Part shown: positions 48,666 through 58,054 of the stretch, in pieces
Numbering within the stretch: the first letter of the stretch is position 1
How the letters are laid out: each line of letters opens with the position of its first letter
Source: Planctomycetota bacterium
GTDB lineage: Bacteria > Planctomycetota > UBA1135 > UBA2386
DNA: 64,000 nt
Direction of reading: 5' to 3'
Assembly (NCBI GenBank): GCA_016713175.1
Contig: JADJPQ010000002.1
Location: 620,001-684,000 of the forward strand
Position numbers and translations under genes: made by a program
The notes under the pieces: model-generated
What the model saw: only the letters and a program-made list of their open reading frames with translations
What the model was told of the DNA's origin: nothing
Databases searched by the model: none

Positions 48666-49727
48666 CTACAGGTCGCGACAGTCGACCACCGCCTGCAGGT
48701 CGCTCCAGGCCACCTGACCCCGGCGGTTGGTCGACACCACGACCATGTGCACCAGCACCTGCCGCGCCGAACTGGGCCCCACGACCTGGGTCTCGAACCC
48801 GTGCGGGAACCCCGCGGTGCCAACGCCCGGAGCCTGGGTCAGCCCGAACCGGGACACCCCGAACGTCGGCCGGGCGAAGTTGGTGCCGATCGAATGATGG
48901 CGGTAGGTCAGCAGGCCGGTGACCGTGTCGCTGGCGCGTTCGATCTCCCACGGATCCGAACGGCCGGTCAGCGCAATCGGATTGTCGCGCAGTTCGCCGC
49001 TGGCCGGGTCGATCTGCCGGAACGTGCCGACGACGTTGGCCAACGCGCCGCGATTCCACACCACTTGCAGCGGCGTATGGGTGACGCCGTTGACGTCCGC
49101 CGTGGCGTTCAGCAGGTGCAGCAGCACCTCGGCCTGATCGTCCGGGTCGGTGATCCGGTCGATCGCGCCGGCGTCGGCCAGCGGCTCCGAGACCATGCGC
49201 ACGAGGTTCAGCCCGACGGCACTGCCGGTCTGCGGGCCATCGCCTTCGACCGTCTGGTACCAGGTGACCCAGCGATAGACGTCGACCAGGTACTCGTTGC
49301 CGCTGACGCAGCGGAAGCGGTCGCTCCACGCCAGCTTGGTGAAGAACATCGCGTTGCCGGTGATCTCGTCGCCGCCGCTGTCGCGCTGGATCGTGCCGTT
49401 GGCGTCGATCGTCGGCAGCCGCGTGCCCGGCAACACCGGCGGCGCGCCGTCGAAGTCGAACACCGCGAAGTTGCCGTTGCCTTCGGTGTTGTTGCCGAAC
49501 AGCCGGACCGACGACACCAGTTCGAGCCGGATGTCGTCGACCAGGTCCTGGGTGATCTCGGTCACCCGGTTGAGCCGGCGCGCGAATTCCTGCGCGTCGG
49601 TGCCGGAGACCGTCAGCGAACCGATGGCGTAGACCATCGTCGCCAGGATGCCGCCGGAGATCAGCACTTCCAGCAGCGAGAAGCCGGCCGCGCGTTCGCG
49701 GGCTTGACGATCGGAAACGGAGTGCAT
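48666..49727 (-). CDS. Type IV pilin-like pseudopilin (GspJ/PilW-like)
   Basis: A 353-residue protein with a prepilin signal: a short basic leader (MHSVSDRQARERAAG) and then FSLLEVLISGGILATMVYAI, where cleavage falls after Gly, Phe is +1 and Glu is +5. The remaining 310 residues form a soluble head with no recognised family (VYRWVTWYQTVEGDG, RRGQVAWSDLQAVVDC). ATG 49727 follows a strong GAGGAGG. It starts 11 bp after the stop of the giant pilin-like gene, with which it forms an operon. It would be a minor pilin of a type IV pilus or type II secretion system; no assembly genes are in the window. Confidence 0.85.
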   Translation of the reverse strand: MHSVSDRQARERAAGFSLLEVLISGGILATMVYAIGSLTVSGTDAQEFARRLNRVTEITQDLVDDIRLELVSSVRLFGNNTEGNGNFAVFDFDGAPPVLPGTRLPTIDANGTIQRDSGGDEITGNAMFFTKLAWSDRFRCVSGNEYLVDVYRWVTWYQTVEGDGPQTGSAVGLNLVRMVSEPLADAGAIDRITDPDDQAEVLLHLLNATADVNGVTHTPLQVVWNRGALANVVGTFRQIDPASGELRDNPIALTGRSDPWEIERASDTVTGLLTYRHHSIGTNFARPTFGVSRFGLTQAPGVGTAGFPHGFETQVVGPSSARQVLVHMVVVSTNRRGQVAWSDLQAVVDCRDL

Positions 49728-49738
49728 GGCCTGCCTCC

Positions 49739-52700
49739 TCAGCGGCGGATGAAGAACTTGGTCTTGTGGTACGACGAGTGGATCGCCGTGCCACGGCGGT
49801 AGCAATCGACGTGCAGCAGGTAGCTGCCCTCGGGGAAGTCCTCGATGGGCACCGACCAGATGAATGTCTCGTCGCCACTGCCGGCGTCGGCGACGACGTA
49901 GGTCGATGCGGCCGGGCGTTCGGTGGGCGTCGCGACGCTGTCGTCCTGCACGTAGCGCCAGGTCGTGCCGCCGTCGTTGGAGTACTGCAGCACGTAGTCG
50001 AGATCGGTCTCGACCTCGCTGAACGTGCCACCGGCCGAGAACGGCAAGCCGTCCCACCGCTGCCAGGCCACACCAAGCAACACCGGGATCTCCGCCGGAT
50101 CGTCCAGTTCGGTGATGTCGGTCGGCGACAGGATCTCGACCCGCGGCAGCTGCTTGATCCGCAGCGTGTTGGTGGTCGACCCGGCCTCGAAGAACGAGTG
50201 CACCAGTGACAGCACGGCCCACTTGGCGATGAACGACGACCCGGATTCGACCGTGGCGTCGATGCCGTTGACCACGACGTACGCCGCCGAGGTCGCGCCG
50301 GTGTCGGTCAGTTTGACCAGGCCCGAGCCGGTCGCCCCGCTCGGGTGCGTGTAGTAGGTCTTGAACAGCGAGGCGGTGTAGCGCGTCGTGTCGTACGGCG
50401 AGTAACTCCAGTGATCGCCGGTGCCGCCATCATTGGCCCGCGCCACGCCGAACGGCCGGCTGATCGGCGCCGCCGTCGGCATGGTGAAGTTGTAGTTGGT
50501 GGCGATCTCGCTGCCGATCGCCGACAGGCTGCCGTTGCCGCTCGAGAAGATGTGGTGGAACGTCGCCGCGGCGGTGCCGGTGTTGAAGAACGTCGTGCAG
50601 CCTTCGGCCCCGGTGTTCTGGATGCCAGCGGGCAGCGCCGTGCCGTAGGCGGTGCGATTGCTGCCGGAGTAGGCGGTGTTCATCGCGGTCTGCCAGAACT
50701 CGCCGGACGCCGTGCCCGCCACCAGGTTGCCGATCGGCTTGCCATCGGCGTCATTGGCCAGCCACTGGCTGGTGTAGACCGAATCGGGGCACAGCTCGCC
50801 AAGCCACGGGAAGCCAACCCAGTAGGTGCCCGCCGCCCCCGGTGCCCGCACCAACCGGCGCGCACCGGTGATCGTGTTGATGTAGCCATCGGAACCGGGC
50901 GTGCCGAACGGCGCCAGATCGCACGGGATCGAGTTCGGGTAGCCGTTCGCCGAGTCGTAGCCGATGTCGTTGCCGATCCCGACGTAGTAGTACGAGAAGC
51001 CCGACAGCGAGGTGTAGACGGCGCCGCTCTTCACCAGCCCTTTGCGCAGCACCTCCATCATCCGCGGCAGGTCGAACGAGGTCCGGCCGAGCCACCGATT
51101 GCCCAGGCGGTTCGGCTCGATCGACGGGAAGTCGGTGCGCGCCGCGACGCCGTTGTTCAGGTTGTCGTGGTACCAGTTGTAGCCGTTCGGGAAGTCCTCG
51201 GCGGTGTTGTTGAACAGGTCCTTGTACGGGCAGTGCCGCGGGTCGCCCTGGAACTGGTAGCGCTCGGTGATCGGCACGTCCTCGGCGCTGTCGGCCCACC
51301 AGGTGTAGGTCACCGACAGGTTCTCCGGTTCGTAGCGGTCGGCCGGCGGCCACATCGTGCCCGGGGTGCCGGTGTCGTCACTGTCCTCGATGAACGTGCG
51401 GACGCGCACGCGGACGTCGGCGGCCGGGTCGTAGCCGGCACCGGTGTTGTCGTCATTGCGGACGAAGTAGTTGGCGCCGAACGACGTCGCCGGCACCGTG
51501 ATGCGCCACCGCGCCGAGTTCTTCGGGCCGTCGCCAACCGTCCGCAGGTCCTTGCTGAAGTCGCGAGCCGCTTCGACCGGGCACGGGATGTACGACATCT
51601 GGTACAGCTGCGACCGCTGATTCGCGTACAGGCCGCGATTTGCGGTGTCACGGGCACAGCCCAGCGGCGTGTTGTAGAGCCTGAACCGCGTGTACTTCTC
51701 CTGCCCGACGCCCGGGTCGACGTACTCAGCGGTGTAGTACATCTCGTTCGCGTACAGCGGACTGCTGGTCGACGTCTTGGCCGCCGGCCACGCGGTCGGC
51801 GCCGCGGTGGCCGGGTAGGCCGCCGAACCGTTGACGGTGACGCCGCCCGGCAGGTTGCGGACCTCGACACCCGCGCGCAGTGCGCCCGCGCCGTCGACCA
51901 GCTTCATGCCGAGCACGTCGACCACGATCGCCGTGGTCTGGCCAAGCGCGGTGCCTTGCAGGATGCTGGCGCCGGTCGTGTAGCGGCTGTTGAACGCGTA
52001 GACGCGCAGGTTCACGTCGCTGGTCGTCGCCCCGCGCGCCGTCCGCAGTTCCTCCGGGTGCGTGACCACGCGCACTTCCGAGTGATCCTCCGGATCGCGC
52101 GCCGGATCCGACACGTTGCGCAGCGCCGGCATCGGCAGCAGTTCGCCGTGCAAGTTGATGATCAATGCGTTCTTGTAGCGGTCCGGGCTCGAGTAGAGGT
52201 CCTCGAGGAACAGCCGCAGCGTCGGCTCCTTCGACATGTCGTCGAGTTCGGCCGGCGGCGGCGTGCCGGCGGCGACCGCTGCGGCGATCGCATCCTCGCG
52301 GGCCTCGATCGCGTCGACCCGTTGCTGCCACAGCGCCAACTCATCCGGGTAGCGCATCGCGTGGTTGAAGAAGTCCGCCAGCGCGTACGGGTGCGGGTTC
52401 AAGTCGGAATCGTGGCCATGCGCCTCGGTGCCATCGAGGTTGATGCGCGCGCGCATGTTGTCCGGCACGTAGTAGTACGTCGACGCGTTGCCGGTCGGCA
52501 TCTTGCCGGGGTACACATACGTCTGCGGCAGCGGATCCCACGAACCGAGCGCCTCGTTGACGTACGGCCGGTAGACCGGATTGCGCCCGAACGACGCCTT
52601 GGTGATCCAGTGCGTGCGCACCTGCAGACCCGGATTGCGGGTCTCCAGGTCGGTGATCGTCGACTCGACGAACGGTCGGATCGAGTCCATGTAGACCCAC

Positions 52701-53269
52701 CAGCCGGGGATGTTCTCGACCGCCAGCAGATAGATGTCGAACACCTGCGTGGTCGGGAACGCCGAACCCGCCGAGTTGATCACCGCTGACAGCTCGGCGA
52801 CGACGTTGTCGTTGCCGCCGTTGTCGCGCCGGTAGACCCGCACGGTCACATAGCGGACGTTGCGGTTGTTGAGCCCCGCGAACGGCTGCACGGTGATGCG
52901 CCGGCTCCACACCCAGTCGCCGTCGCGCCGGTAGTTGCCGGACAACACGTGGTCGGCGGCGACCAACGCACCGACGCTGTCGGTGGCGATGCTCAACGTG
53001 TCCTTGTTGACGATGCCGTCGTCGAGCACGTCGAGATCGACCGCGGCATCGACCTGCCCGCGGTCGACGAACCCCTGGATCTCGGCCAGGATCGCCTGCG
53101 CGCGGCTGTAGGCGAACACGCGGTCGCGCTCGGTCAGGGTGGTCTGGTAATTGACCGTCAGGTGGTTGATCAGCACCGCGGCGGCGATGACCATCACCAG
53201 CAGTCCGAACGCGAGCTCCGCGAACGTAAAGCCTGCCTCCTTCCGCTCATGAGAAGTGCCCATGTGCAT
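49739..53269 (-). CDS. Giant pilin-like protein (about 1,176 residues)
   Basis: The N-terminus (MHMGTSHERKEAG then FTFAELAFGLLVMVIAAAVL) is a classical prepilin leader with Phe +1 and Glu +5 after the cleaved Gly, followed by a long hydrophobic helix. The head is over 1,100 residues, far above the usual 150-300, and is Asn/Tyr/Gly-rich: PNPHPYALADFFNHAM-like, YNWYHDNLNNGVAARTDFPS, YYYVGIGNDIGYDSANGYPN. The C-terminal 130 residues look like an Ig-type domain (VEILSPTDITELDD; IEDFPEGSYLLHVDCYRRGT). AGGAG lies 6 bp before ATG 53269. It is probably exported and assembled by a type IV pilus or type II system and could act as a tip adhesin (inference). Confidence 0.82.
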   Translation of the reverse strand: MHMGTSHERKEAGFTFAELAFGLLVMVIAAAVLINHLTVNYQTTLTERDRVFAYSRAQAILAEIQGFVDRGQVDAAVDLDVLDDGIVNKDTLSIATDSVGALVAADHVLSGNYRRDGDWVWSRRITVQPFAGLNNRNVRYVTVRVYRRDNGGNDNVVAELSAVINSAGSAFPTTQVFDIYLLAVENIPGWWVYMDSIRPFVESTITDLETRNPGLQVRTHWITKASFGRNPVYRPYVNEALGSWDPLPQTYVYPGKMPTGNASTYYYVPDNMRARINLDGTEAHGHDSDLNPHPYALADFFNHAMRYPDELALWQQRVDAIEAREDAIAAAVAAGTPPPAELDDMSKEPTLRLFLEDLYSSPDRYKNALIINLHGELLPMPALRNVSDPARDPEDHSEVRVVTHPEELRTARGATTSDVNLRVYAFNSRYTTGASILQGTALGQTTAIVVDVLGMKLVDGAGALRAGVEVRNLPGGVTVNGSAAYPATAAPTAWPAAKTSTSSPLYANEMYYTAEYVDPGVGQEKYTRFRLYNTPLGCARDTANRGLYANQRSQLYQMSYIPCPVEAARDFSKDLRTVGDGPKNSARWRITVPATSFGANYFVRNDDNTGAGYDPAADVRVRVRTFIEDSDDTGTPGTMWPPADRYEPENLSVTYTWWADSAEDVPITERYQFQGDPRHCPYKDLFNNTAEDFPNGYNWYHDNLNNGVAARTDFPSIEPNRLGNRWLGRTSFDLPRMMEVLRKGLVKSGAVYTSLSGFSYYYVGIGNDIGYDSANGYPNSIPCDLAPFGTPGSDGYINTITGARRLVRAPGAAGTYWVGFPWLGELCPDSVYTSQWLANDADGKPIGNLVAGTASGEFWQTAMNTAYSGSNRTAYGTALPAGIQNTGAEGCTTFFNTGTAAATFHHIFSSGNGSLSAIGSEIATNYNFTMPTAAPISRPFGVARANDGGTGDHWSYSPYDTTRYTASLFKTYYTHPSGATGSGLVKLTDTGATSAAYVVVNGIDATVESGSSFIAKWAVLSLVHSFFEAGSTTNTLRIKQLPRVEILSPTDITELDDPAEIPVLLGVAWQRWDGLPFSAGGTFSEVETDLDYVLQYSNDGGTTWRYVQDDSVATPTERPAASTYVVADAGSGDETFIWSVPIEDFPEGSYLLHVDCYRRGTAIHSSYHKTKFFIRR

Positions 53270-53444
53270 GATCTCCTGACAGGGTTTCGGTTGCGACGAG
53301 TCCATCGGCCGACCTATCGGCATTTCGGGACATCGGTGTCGTACTGATCCGTGCCGCCCGCTCCCGTTCCTGGACGCGGTCGCCATCGCACCGGTCGCAT
53401 CGGTCTCCCGGTGTCCGGAATTGCAACAGCGGCGGTCGCGGCCG
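53270..53444. promoter_or_regulatory. Divergent promoter region, pilin operon and ABC exporter operon
   Basis: A 175-bp gap between two divergent operons must hold promoters for both. It contains the AGGAG site of the pilin-like gene (53271-53280 on the minus strand). No confident -10/-35 elements can be assigned. Confidence 0.35.
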
Positions 53445-55232
53445 ATGCTCCAGCACTTGTTCCGCCTCCGTTCGTTGCGCCGCGCCTTCGGCCGTCCCAC
53501 GCGACTGCTCGCCAGCCACTGGCGGCTGGTCGCCGTCGGGGTCGCCTGCGTGCCGATCCACGCCGCGGCGACGCTGTGGATGCCGCGCCTGCTCGGTGAA
53601 ACGCTCGATCTGCTGGCGCGCGGTCGCGGCGCCGACGCCGAGCTGCCCCGGCAGCGACTGGGCCAGATCGCCACGCTGCTGGCCGGGCTCGCGCTCGTCG
53701 AAGCAGTCACCCGCTACATCTCCCGCAAGACGCTGATCGACGTCTCGCGCTACGTCGAACGCGACCTGAAGGACCAGGCGCTCGCCCACCTGCAACGCCT
53801 GCCGATCGCCTGGTTCGACCGATCGCGGACCGGCGACCTGGTCAGCCGGCTGACCCAGGACGCCGAACTGGTGCGGTTCGTGATGGGCCCGCTGCTGCTG
53901 CACGGCGGCAGCGCGCTGTGCCTGTTGCCGGCAGGCATCGTGGCGATGGCGGCGATGAGCGTGCCGGTGACGCTGGCATGCAGCGTCGGCTTCGGCCTGC
54001 TGTTTCTGGTGATGCGCTTGCTGGTGCCGCGACTGCATGCCTGGAGCAAGCGCTCGCAGGAGGCGATCGGCGAACTGTCGCAACGCGCGCAGGAGGACTT
54101 CGCCGGCATCCGTGTGGTCTGGCAGTTCGCGGCCGAGGAACGCGAACGCGCGGCGCTGGCGACGCGGAACCGGCGCTACCTGTTCGCCAACCTGCGACTG
54201 GTGCGGTTGCGGGCCGCGGTGAACGCGATCACCCATTCGACCACCGGCCTGGTGATGCTGGCGGTGCTGGCGGTCGGCGGCCACGAAGTGATCGGCGGCG
54301 CGCTCACCGTCGGCGAACTGTTCCAGTTCACGGTCTGGCTCGGCCTGATGATGTTCCCGCTGGAGATCCTCGGCTGGACGTTCGCGACGCTGCCGCGCGC
54401 GTTCGCCGCCGGCGTCCGGATCGAGGAACTGTTCGAGACGCCGCCCGAATCGACGACCGGAGCCACGCCGCCGCTGCGCGGCCACCTGCAGGTCAAGGAC
54501 CTGACGTTCGCCTATCCGGGCCAGGTGCGGCCGGCGCTGCGCGAACTGTCGTTCGAACTGCTGCCCGGCCACAAGCTCGGCCTGGTGGGCCCGGTCGGCG
54601 CCGGCAAGTCGACGCTGCTGGCGCTCTGCCTGCGCTTCTACGACCCACCGCGGGGCACGATCTTCGTCGACGGCCACGATGTGCTCGATCTGCAGCCCGC
54701 AGCGCTGCGCGCGCTGTTCGCGCTGGCGCCGCAGGAGCCGTTCCTGTTCTCCGACACCGTGCTGTCCAACGTCGGGTTCGCCGGCGGCACCGCCTCGGCG
54801 ACGGCAATCGACGAAGCCGTCGCCGCGGCCGCGCTCGACCAGGATCTGCCGCAACTGCCGGCCGGCCTGCAGACGCTGGTCGGGGAACGCGGCGTGACGC
54901 TGTCGGGCGGCCAGAAGCAGCGGGTGTCGCTGGCACGGGCGCTGCTCGGCGATCGTCCGGCGCTGCTGCTCGACGACACGCTGTCGGCGGTCGATCCGAC
55001 CACCGAACGGCGGATTCTGGCCGGCCTGCAGGCAACGCGCCGCGGCCGCACCATGTTGGTGGCCACCCACCGGCTGTCGGTCGTCGCCGATGCCGATCTG
55101 ATCCTGGTGCTGGACGGCGGTGCCGTGAAGGAACGCGGCACCCACCGCCAGTTGCTCGAACACGCTGGCGACTACGCGACCGCATGGCGCCGGCAGTCCG
55201 AAGCGGCCGCGCTGGAGGGCGGGTCGGCGTGA
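53445..55232 (+). CDS. ABC exporter half-transporter, subunit 1 (degenerate Walker B)
   Basis: A 595-residue half-transporter: six membrane helices (about 25-310) and an ATPase domain (about 345-580). Seen: Walker A GPVGAGKST, Q-loop APQEPFLFSDT, intact signature LSGGQKQRV, Walker B ALLLDDTLSAVD and H-loop ATHRLS. The catalytic Glu after Walker B is Asp here (LLLDD instead of LLLDE). The next gene has the complementary defect, so the two should form a heterodimer with one active and one degenerate ATP site, as in BmrCD or TM287/288. ATG 53445 is preferred to TTG 53421. Substrate unknown. Confidence 0.92.
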   Translation: MLQHLFRLRSLRRAFGRPTRLLASHWRLVAVGVACVPIHAAATLWMPRLLGETLDLLARGRGADAELPRQRLGQIATLLAGLALVEAVTRYISRKTLIDVSRYVERDLKDQALAHLQRLPIAWFDRSRTGDLVSRLTQDAELVRFVMGPLLLHGGSALCLLPAGIVAMAAMSVPVTLACSVGFGLLFLVMRLLVPRLHAWSKRSQEAIGELSQRAQEDFAGIRVVWQFAAEERERAALATRNRRYLFANLRLVRLRAAVNAITHSTTGLVMLAVLAVGGHEVIGGALTVGELFQFTVWLGLMMFPLEILGWTFATLPRAFAAGVRIEELFETPPESTTGATPPLRGHLQVKDLTFAYPGQVRPALRELSFELLPGHKLGLVGPVGAGKSTLLALCLRFYDPPRGTIFVDGHDVLDLQPAALRALFALAPQEPFLFSDTVLSNVGFAGGTASATAIDEAVAAAALDQDLPQLPAGLQTLVGERGVTLSGGQKQRVSLARALLGDRPALLLDDTLSAVDPTTERRILAGLQATRRGRTMLVATHRLSVVADADLILVLDGGAVKERGTHRQLLEHAGDYATAWRRQSEAAALEGGSA

Positions 55233-57019
55233 GCGATCCGTGGCAGGACGATGTGCCGCAGGGCCGCTTCGATCTGGCACAACTGCGCCGGCTGTGGCCG
55301 TTCGTGCGTCCGTACCGGCGTCAGTTCGCGATCTGTCTGCTGATCCTTCTGGTGTCGTTCTTCCTCGAACTGGCCGGGCCGATGCTGGTGCAATGGGCGA
55401 TCGACGGCCCGCTCGCGAACACCGCCGCCGCCGCCCCCGACCGGCTGCGCGCCCTGGTGCTCGCCTGCGCCGCGTTCCTCGCCGTCACCGGGCTTGGCGC
55501 CGTGCTCGGGTATCGCTACGGCACGCTGACGGCATGGAACGGCCAGCGGGTGATCCGCGACGTCCGCTCGTTCCTGTTCTCGCACCTGCTGCACGTCGGC
55601 CCGTCGTTTCACGAACGCAATCCGGCCGGCAAGCTGACGACCCGCGTCAGCAGCGATGTCGAGAACCTCAACGAACTGATCGCCACCGGCGTGCTGCAGT
55701 CGGTGTTCGATCTGCTGAAGATCGGCGGCGTGCTGGTCGCGCTGTTCCTGCTCGACGTGCGGCTGGCGCTGTTCACCGTCGCCACCACGCCCGTCGTGAT
55801 CGGGATCAGCATCGCGTTCCGCGCCGCGGCGCAGCGCGCCTATCGCTCGGTCCGCGGCAAGCTGGCGCGGCAGAACGGCTACACCGCCGAAGTGATCGGC
55901 GGCGTCCGCGCCACCCGCGCGTTCCACCAGGAAGACGCGGTCGCCGCGCGCTATCGCGAACTGAACCACGACACCACGCAATCGTGGCTCGCGACGGTGC
56001 GGCACTTCTCGCTGTTCTTCTCGGCGGTCGATCTGGCGATCCGCGGCACCAGCATCGGGCTCTTGTGGTTTGGCGGTCTGTCGGTGCTCGATGGTGCGCT
56101 GACGCCGGGCGACTTCGTCAAGTTCTGGCTGTGGTTTGGCATGCTCGCCGCGCCGATCAAGGAACTCGGTGAGAAGTACAACGTGCTGCAGGCGGCGTTC
56201 GCCAGCACCGAACGGATCGTGCAGATCCTGGCCGAGCCGCGCTTCCCGCCCGCCGGACCGCCCGCCCCGCCGCCGCCGCCGCGCGGGCCGGCCGCCGTGG
56301 AGTTCGCCGCCGTCGACTTCCGCTATCGCGACGACCAGCCGGTGCTCGATCAGGTGTCGTTCCGCGCCGAACCCGGCCAGACGATCGCGATCGTCGGGCC
56401 GACCGGCGCCGGCAAGAGCACGATCCTGGCGCTGGTGTCGCGGTTGCGCGAGGTTGCCGCGGGCAGCGTGCGCGTCGCCGACCGCGATGTCCGTGACTGG
56501 CCGGTCGGCGAACTGCGGCGTCGGGTCGCCGTCGTCGCGCAGGATCTGTTCCTGTTCACCGGCACGGTGCTCGACAACGTCCGGCTGTTCGATCCGCGGA
56601 TCGGCGAAGATGCGGTGCGGCGGGCACTCGCGATCGTCGGCGCCGACACGTTCGTCGCCGCGTTGCCGCAGGGCCTGCTGGAACCGGTGCAGGAACGCGG
56701 GGCGACGTTCTCGCAGGGCCAACGCCAGCTGCTGGCGTTCGCGCGGGCGTTGGTGACCGATCCCGATGTGCTGGTGCTCGACGAAGCGACCGCCAGCATC
56801 GACAGCGCCACCGAAGCACGGCTGCAGCAGGCGCTGGCCGCGGCGCTGCGGGGCCGCACCGCGCTGGTCGTCGCCCACCGGTTGTCGACGGTCCGTTCGG
56901 CCGACCAGATCCTGGTGCTCGAACGCGGGCGGATCGTCGAACGCGGCAACCACCGGCAACTGGTCCAGCGCGATGGCGCCTACGCGCGTATGCTGCGCGC
57001 CGCCGAACCTCCGGCGTGA
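55229..57019 (+). CDS. ABC exporter half-transporter, subunit 2 (degenerate signature)
   Basis: A 596-residue half-transporter with six membrane helices and an ATPase domain. Walker A GPTGAGKST, Q-loop VAQDLFLFTGT, Walker B VLVLDEATASID with an intact catalytic Glu, H-loop VAHRLST. The signature is FSQGQRQLL instead of LSGGQ. Combined with subunit 1 (good signature, Asp in Walker B), the good site uses this subunit's Walker motifs and the other's signature. A proline-rich linker (PPAPPPPPRGP) precedes the ATPase domain. GTG 55229 overlaps the upstream stop (GTGA) after a GGAGGGCGGG stretch. Confidence 0.92.
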   Translation: MSDPWQDDVPQGRFDLAQLRRLWPFVRPYRRQFAICLLILLVSFFLELAGPMLVQWAIDGPLANTAAAAPDRLRALVLACAAFLAVTGLGAVLGYRYGTLTAWNGQRVIRDVRSFLFSHLLHVGPSFHERNPAGKLTTRVSSDVENLNELIATGVLQSVFDLLKIGGVLVALFLLDVRLALFTVATTPVVIGISIAFRAAAQRAYRSVRGKLARQNGYTAEVIGGVRATRAFHQEDAVAARYRELNHDTTQSWLATVRHFSLFFSAVDLAIRGTSIGLLWFGGLSVLDGALTPGDFVKFWLWFGMLAAPIKELGEKYNVLQAAFASTERIVQILAEPRFPPAGPPAPPPPPRGPAAVEFAAVDFRYRDDQPVLDQVSFRAEPGQTIAIVGPTGAGKSTILALVSRLREVAAGSVRVADRDVRDWPVGELRRRVAVVAQDLFLFTGTVLDNVRLFDPRIGEDAVRRALAIVGADTFVAALPQGLLEPVQERGATFSQGQRQLLAFARALVTDPDVLVLDEATASIDSATEARLQQALAAALRGRTALVVAHRLSTVRSADQILVLERGRIVERGNHRQLVQRDGAYARMLRAAEPPA

Positions 57020-57026
57020 CCTGCCG

Positions 57027-57878
57027 ATGCCCGACCCGCGCCCGCTGCTGCTCGCCATGCTGCTCGCCGGCTGCGCCATCTCGCCCGCCCGCGGCCCAGC
57101 GCGCACCGAACTCGCGGGCCCCTGCCAGCTGCCGTGCCAGGTGCGCCAGGGACTGTTCCTGCTGCGCGGCACGATCGGTGGCGACAGCGCGACGTTCCTG
57201 CTCGACACCGGCACCGACCGGATGGTGCTCGACGAACAGTTCGGCCTTCGCCTTGGCCTCTCGCCCGACGGCGCGGGCACAGTCCGCACCGCCGCCGGCC
57301 ACGAACTGCCGCACGGCGGCATGGTCACGCTGCCGCGGCTGCAACTCGGCGACGCGGTGTTCCACGAGGTGCCCGCCAGCCTGCTCGATCTGCGCGAACT
57401 CTCCGAATCGACTGGGCGCCGGATCGGCGGCATCCTCGGTTGCGATCTGTTCTCGGCCTGTGAACTCGAACTCGACTTCCCGGGTCGCAGGGTCACCGTG
57501 CGACCGCGCCCCGAGGCGCCGCGTTCGGGTGCGATCCCCTACTCCGGCACGATCCCGACCGTCGCGGCGATGCTCGACGGCAAGCCGCTCGACGTGCTGA
57601 TCGACACCGGCTTCCAGCGGACGTTGGCGTTGCCGCCGGGCACGGCGCACTCGTGGCGCCGGCCGCCGCGCCCCGATGGCGAGCTGGTGACCGTCGCCGG
57701 CGCCGCCGCCAAGTCGCTCGGCCGCCTCGCCGGCGCGCTGCATCTTGGCGAGCATCGCTGGACTGATCCTTGGGTCACGCTGGCGCCCGGTTCGGCCAAA
57801 CTCGGCGCGCAGGCGCTGCGCGAACTGGTGCTGACCCTCGATGTCGCCGCCGGCCTGTTGTGGCTGCAGCGGCGTTGA
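57027..57878 (+). CDS. Lipoprotein retropepsin-like aspartic protease
   Basis: A 283-residue protein with a lipoprotein signal (PLLLAMLLAGC, lipobox L-A-G-C near residue 15). Two aspartyl protease half-domains are present: ATFLLDTGTDRMVLDE and DVLIDTGFQRTLALP, each with the catalytic D-T-G, with IGGILGCDLFS between them as the conserved hydrophobic-hydrophobic-G. Both lobes in one chain would make a pepsin-like pseudo-dimer. Other C-terminal features: DPWVTLAPGSAKLGAQALRE. It follows the exporter by 7 bp, so it may process or be produced with the exported substrate (inference). Confidence 0.83.
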   Translation: MPDPRPLLLAMLLAGCAISPARGPARTELAGPCQLPCQVRQGLFLLRGTIGGDSATFLLDTGTDRMVLDEQFGLRLGLSPDGAGTVRTAAGHELPHGGMVTLPRLQLGDAVFHEVPASLLDLRELSESTGRRIGGILGCDLFSACELELDFPGRRVTVRPRPEAPRSGAIPYSGTIPTVAAMLDGKPLDVLIDTGFQRTLALPPGTAHSWRRPPRPDGELVTVAGAAAKSLGRLAGALHLGEHRWTDPWVTLAPGSAKLGAQALRELVLTLDVAAGLLWLQRR

Positions 57879-57894
57879 TCCGCTGGCCGGATCA
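57876..57894. terminator. Candidate hairpin terminator between convergent operons
   Basis: A 7-bp perfect inverted repeat, TGATCCG, loop CTGGC, CGGATCA, begins on the protease stop codon. It is placed correctly to end the exporter operon, but no T-run follows, so factor-independent termination is not certain. Confidence 0.4.
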
Positions 57895-58054
57895 CGCCCG
57901 TGAACGAAGGTCGACGATCTCTTGGTGACGAGGCAGTGGGTTCTCGTGGATGACACGTTCTCCCATCCTGCAGACAACCGTTCGTCGGTCCCCGGGAACC
58001 CGCTGCCAGCGGACACCGCCGAACTTCCGTGCCGTCGTTCTCGCCTGGCACCGA

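Noticed and set aside
50345..52789. 814-codon plus-strand open frame
   Set aside because: Antisense shadow of the giant pilin-like gene; Arg/Val/Gly-rich composition without domains. The minus-strand frame has a prepilin leader and ribosome-binding site.
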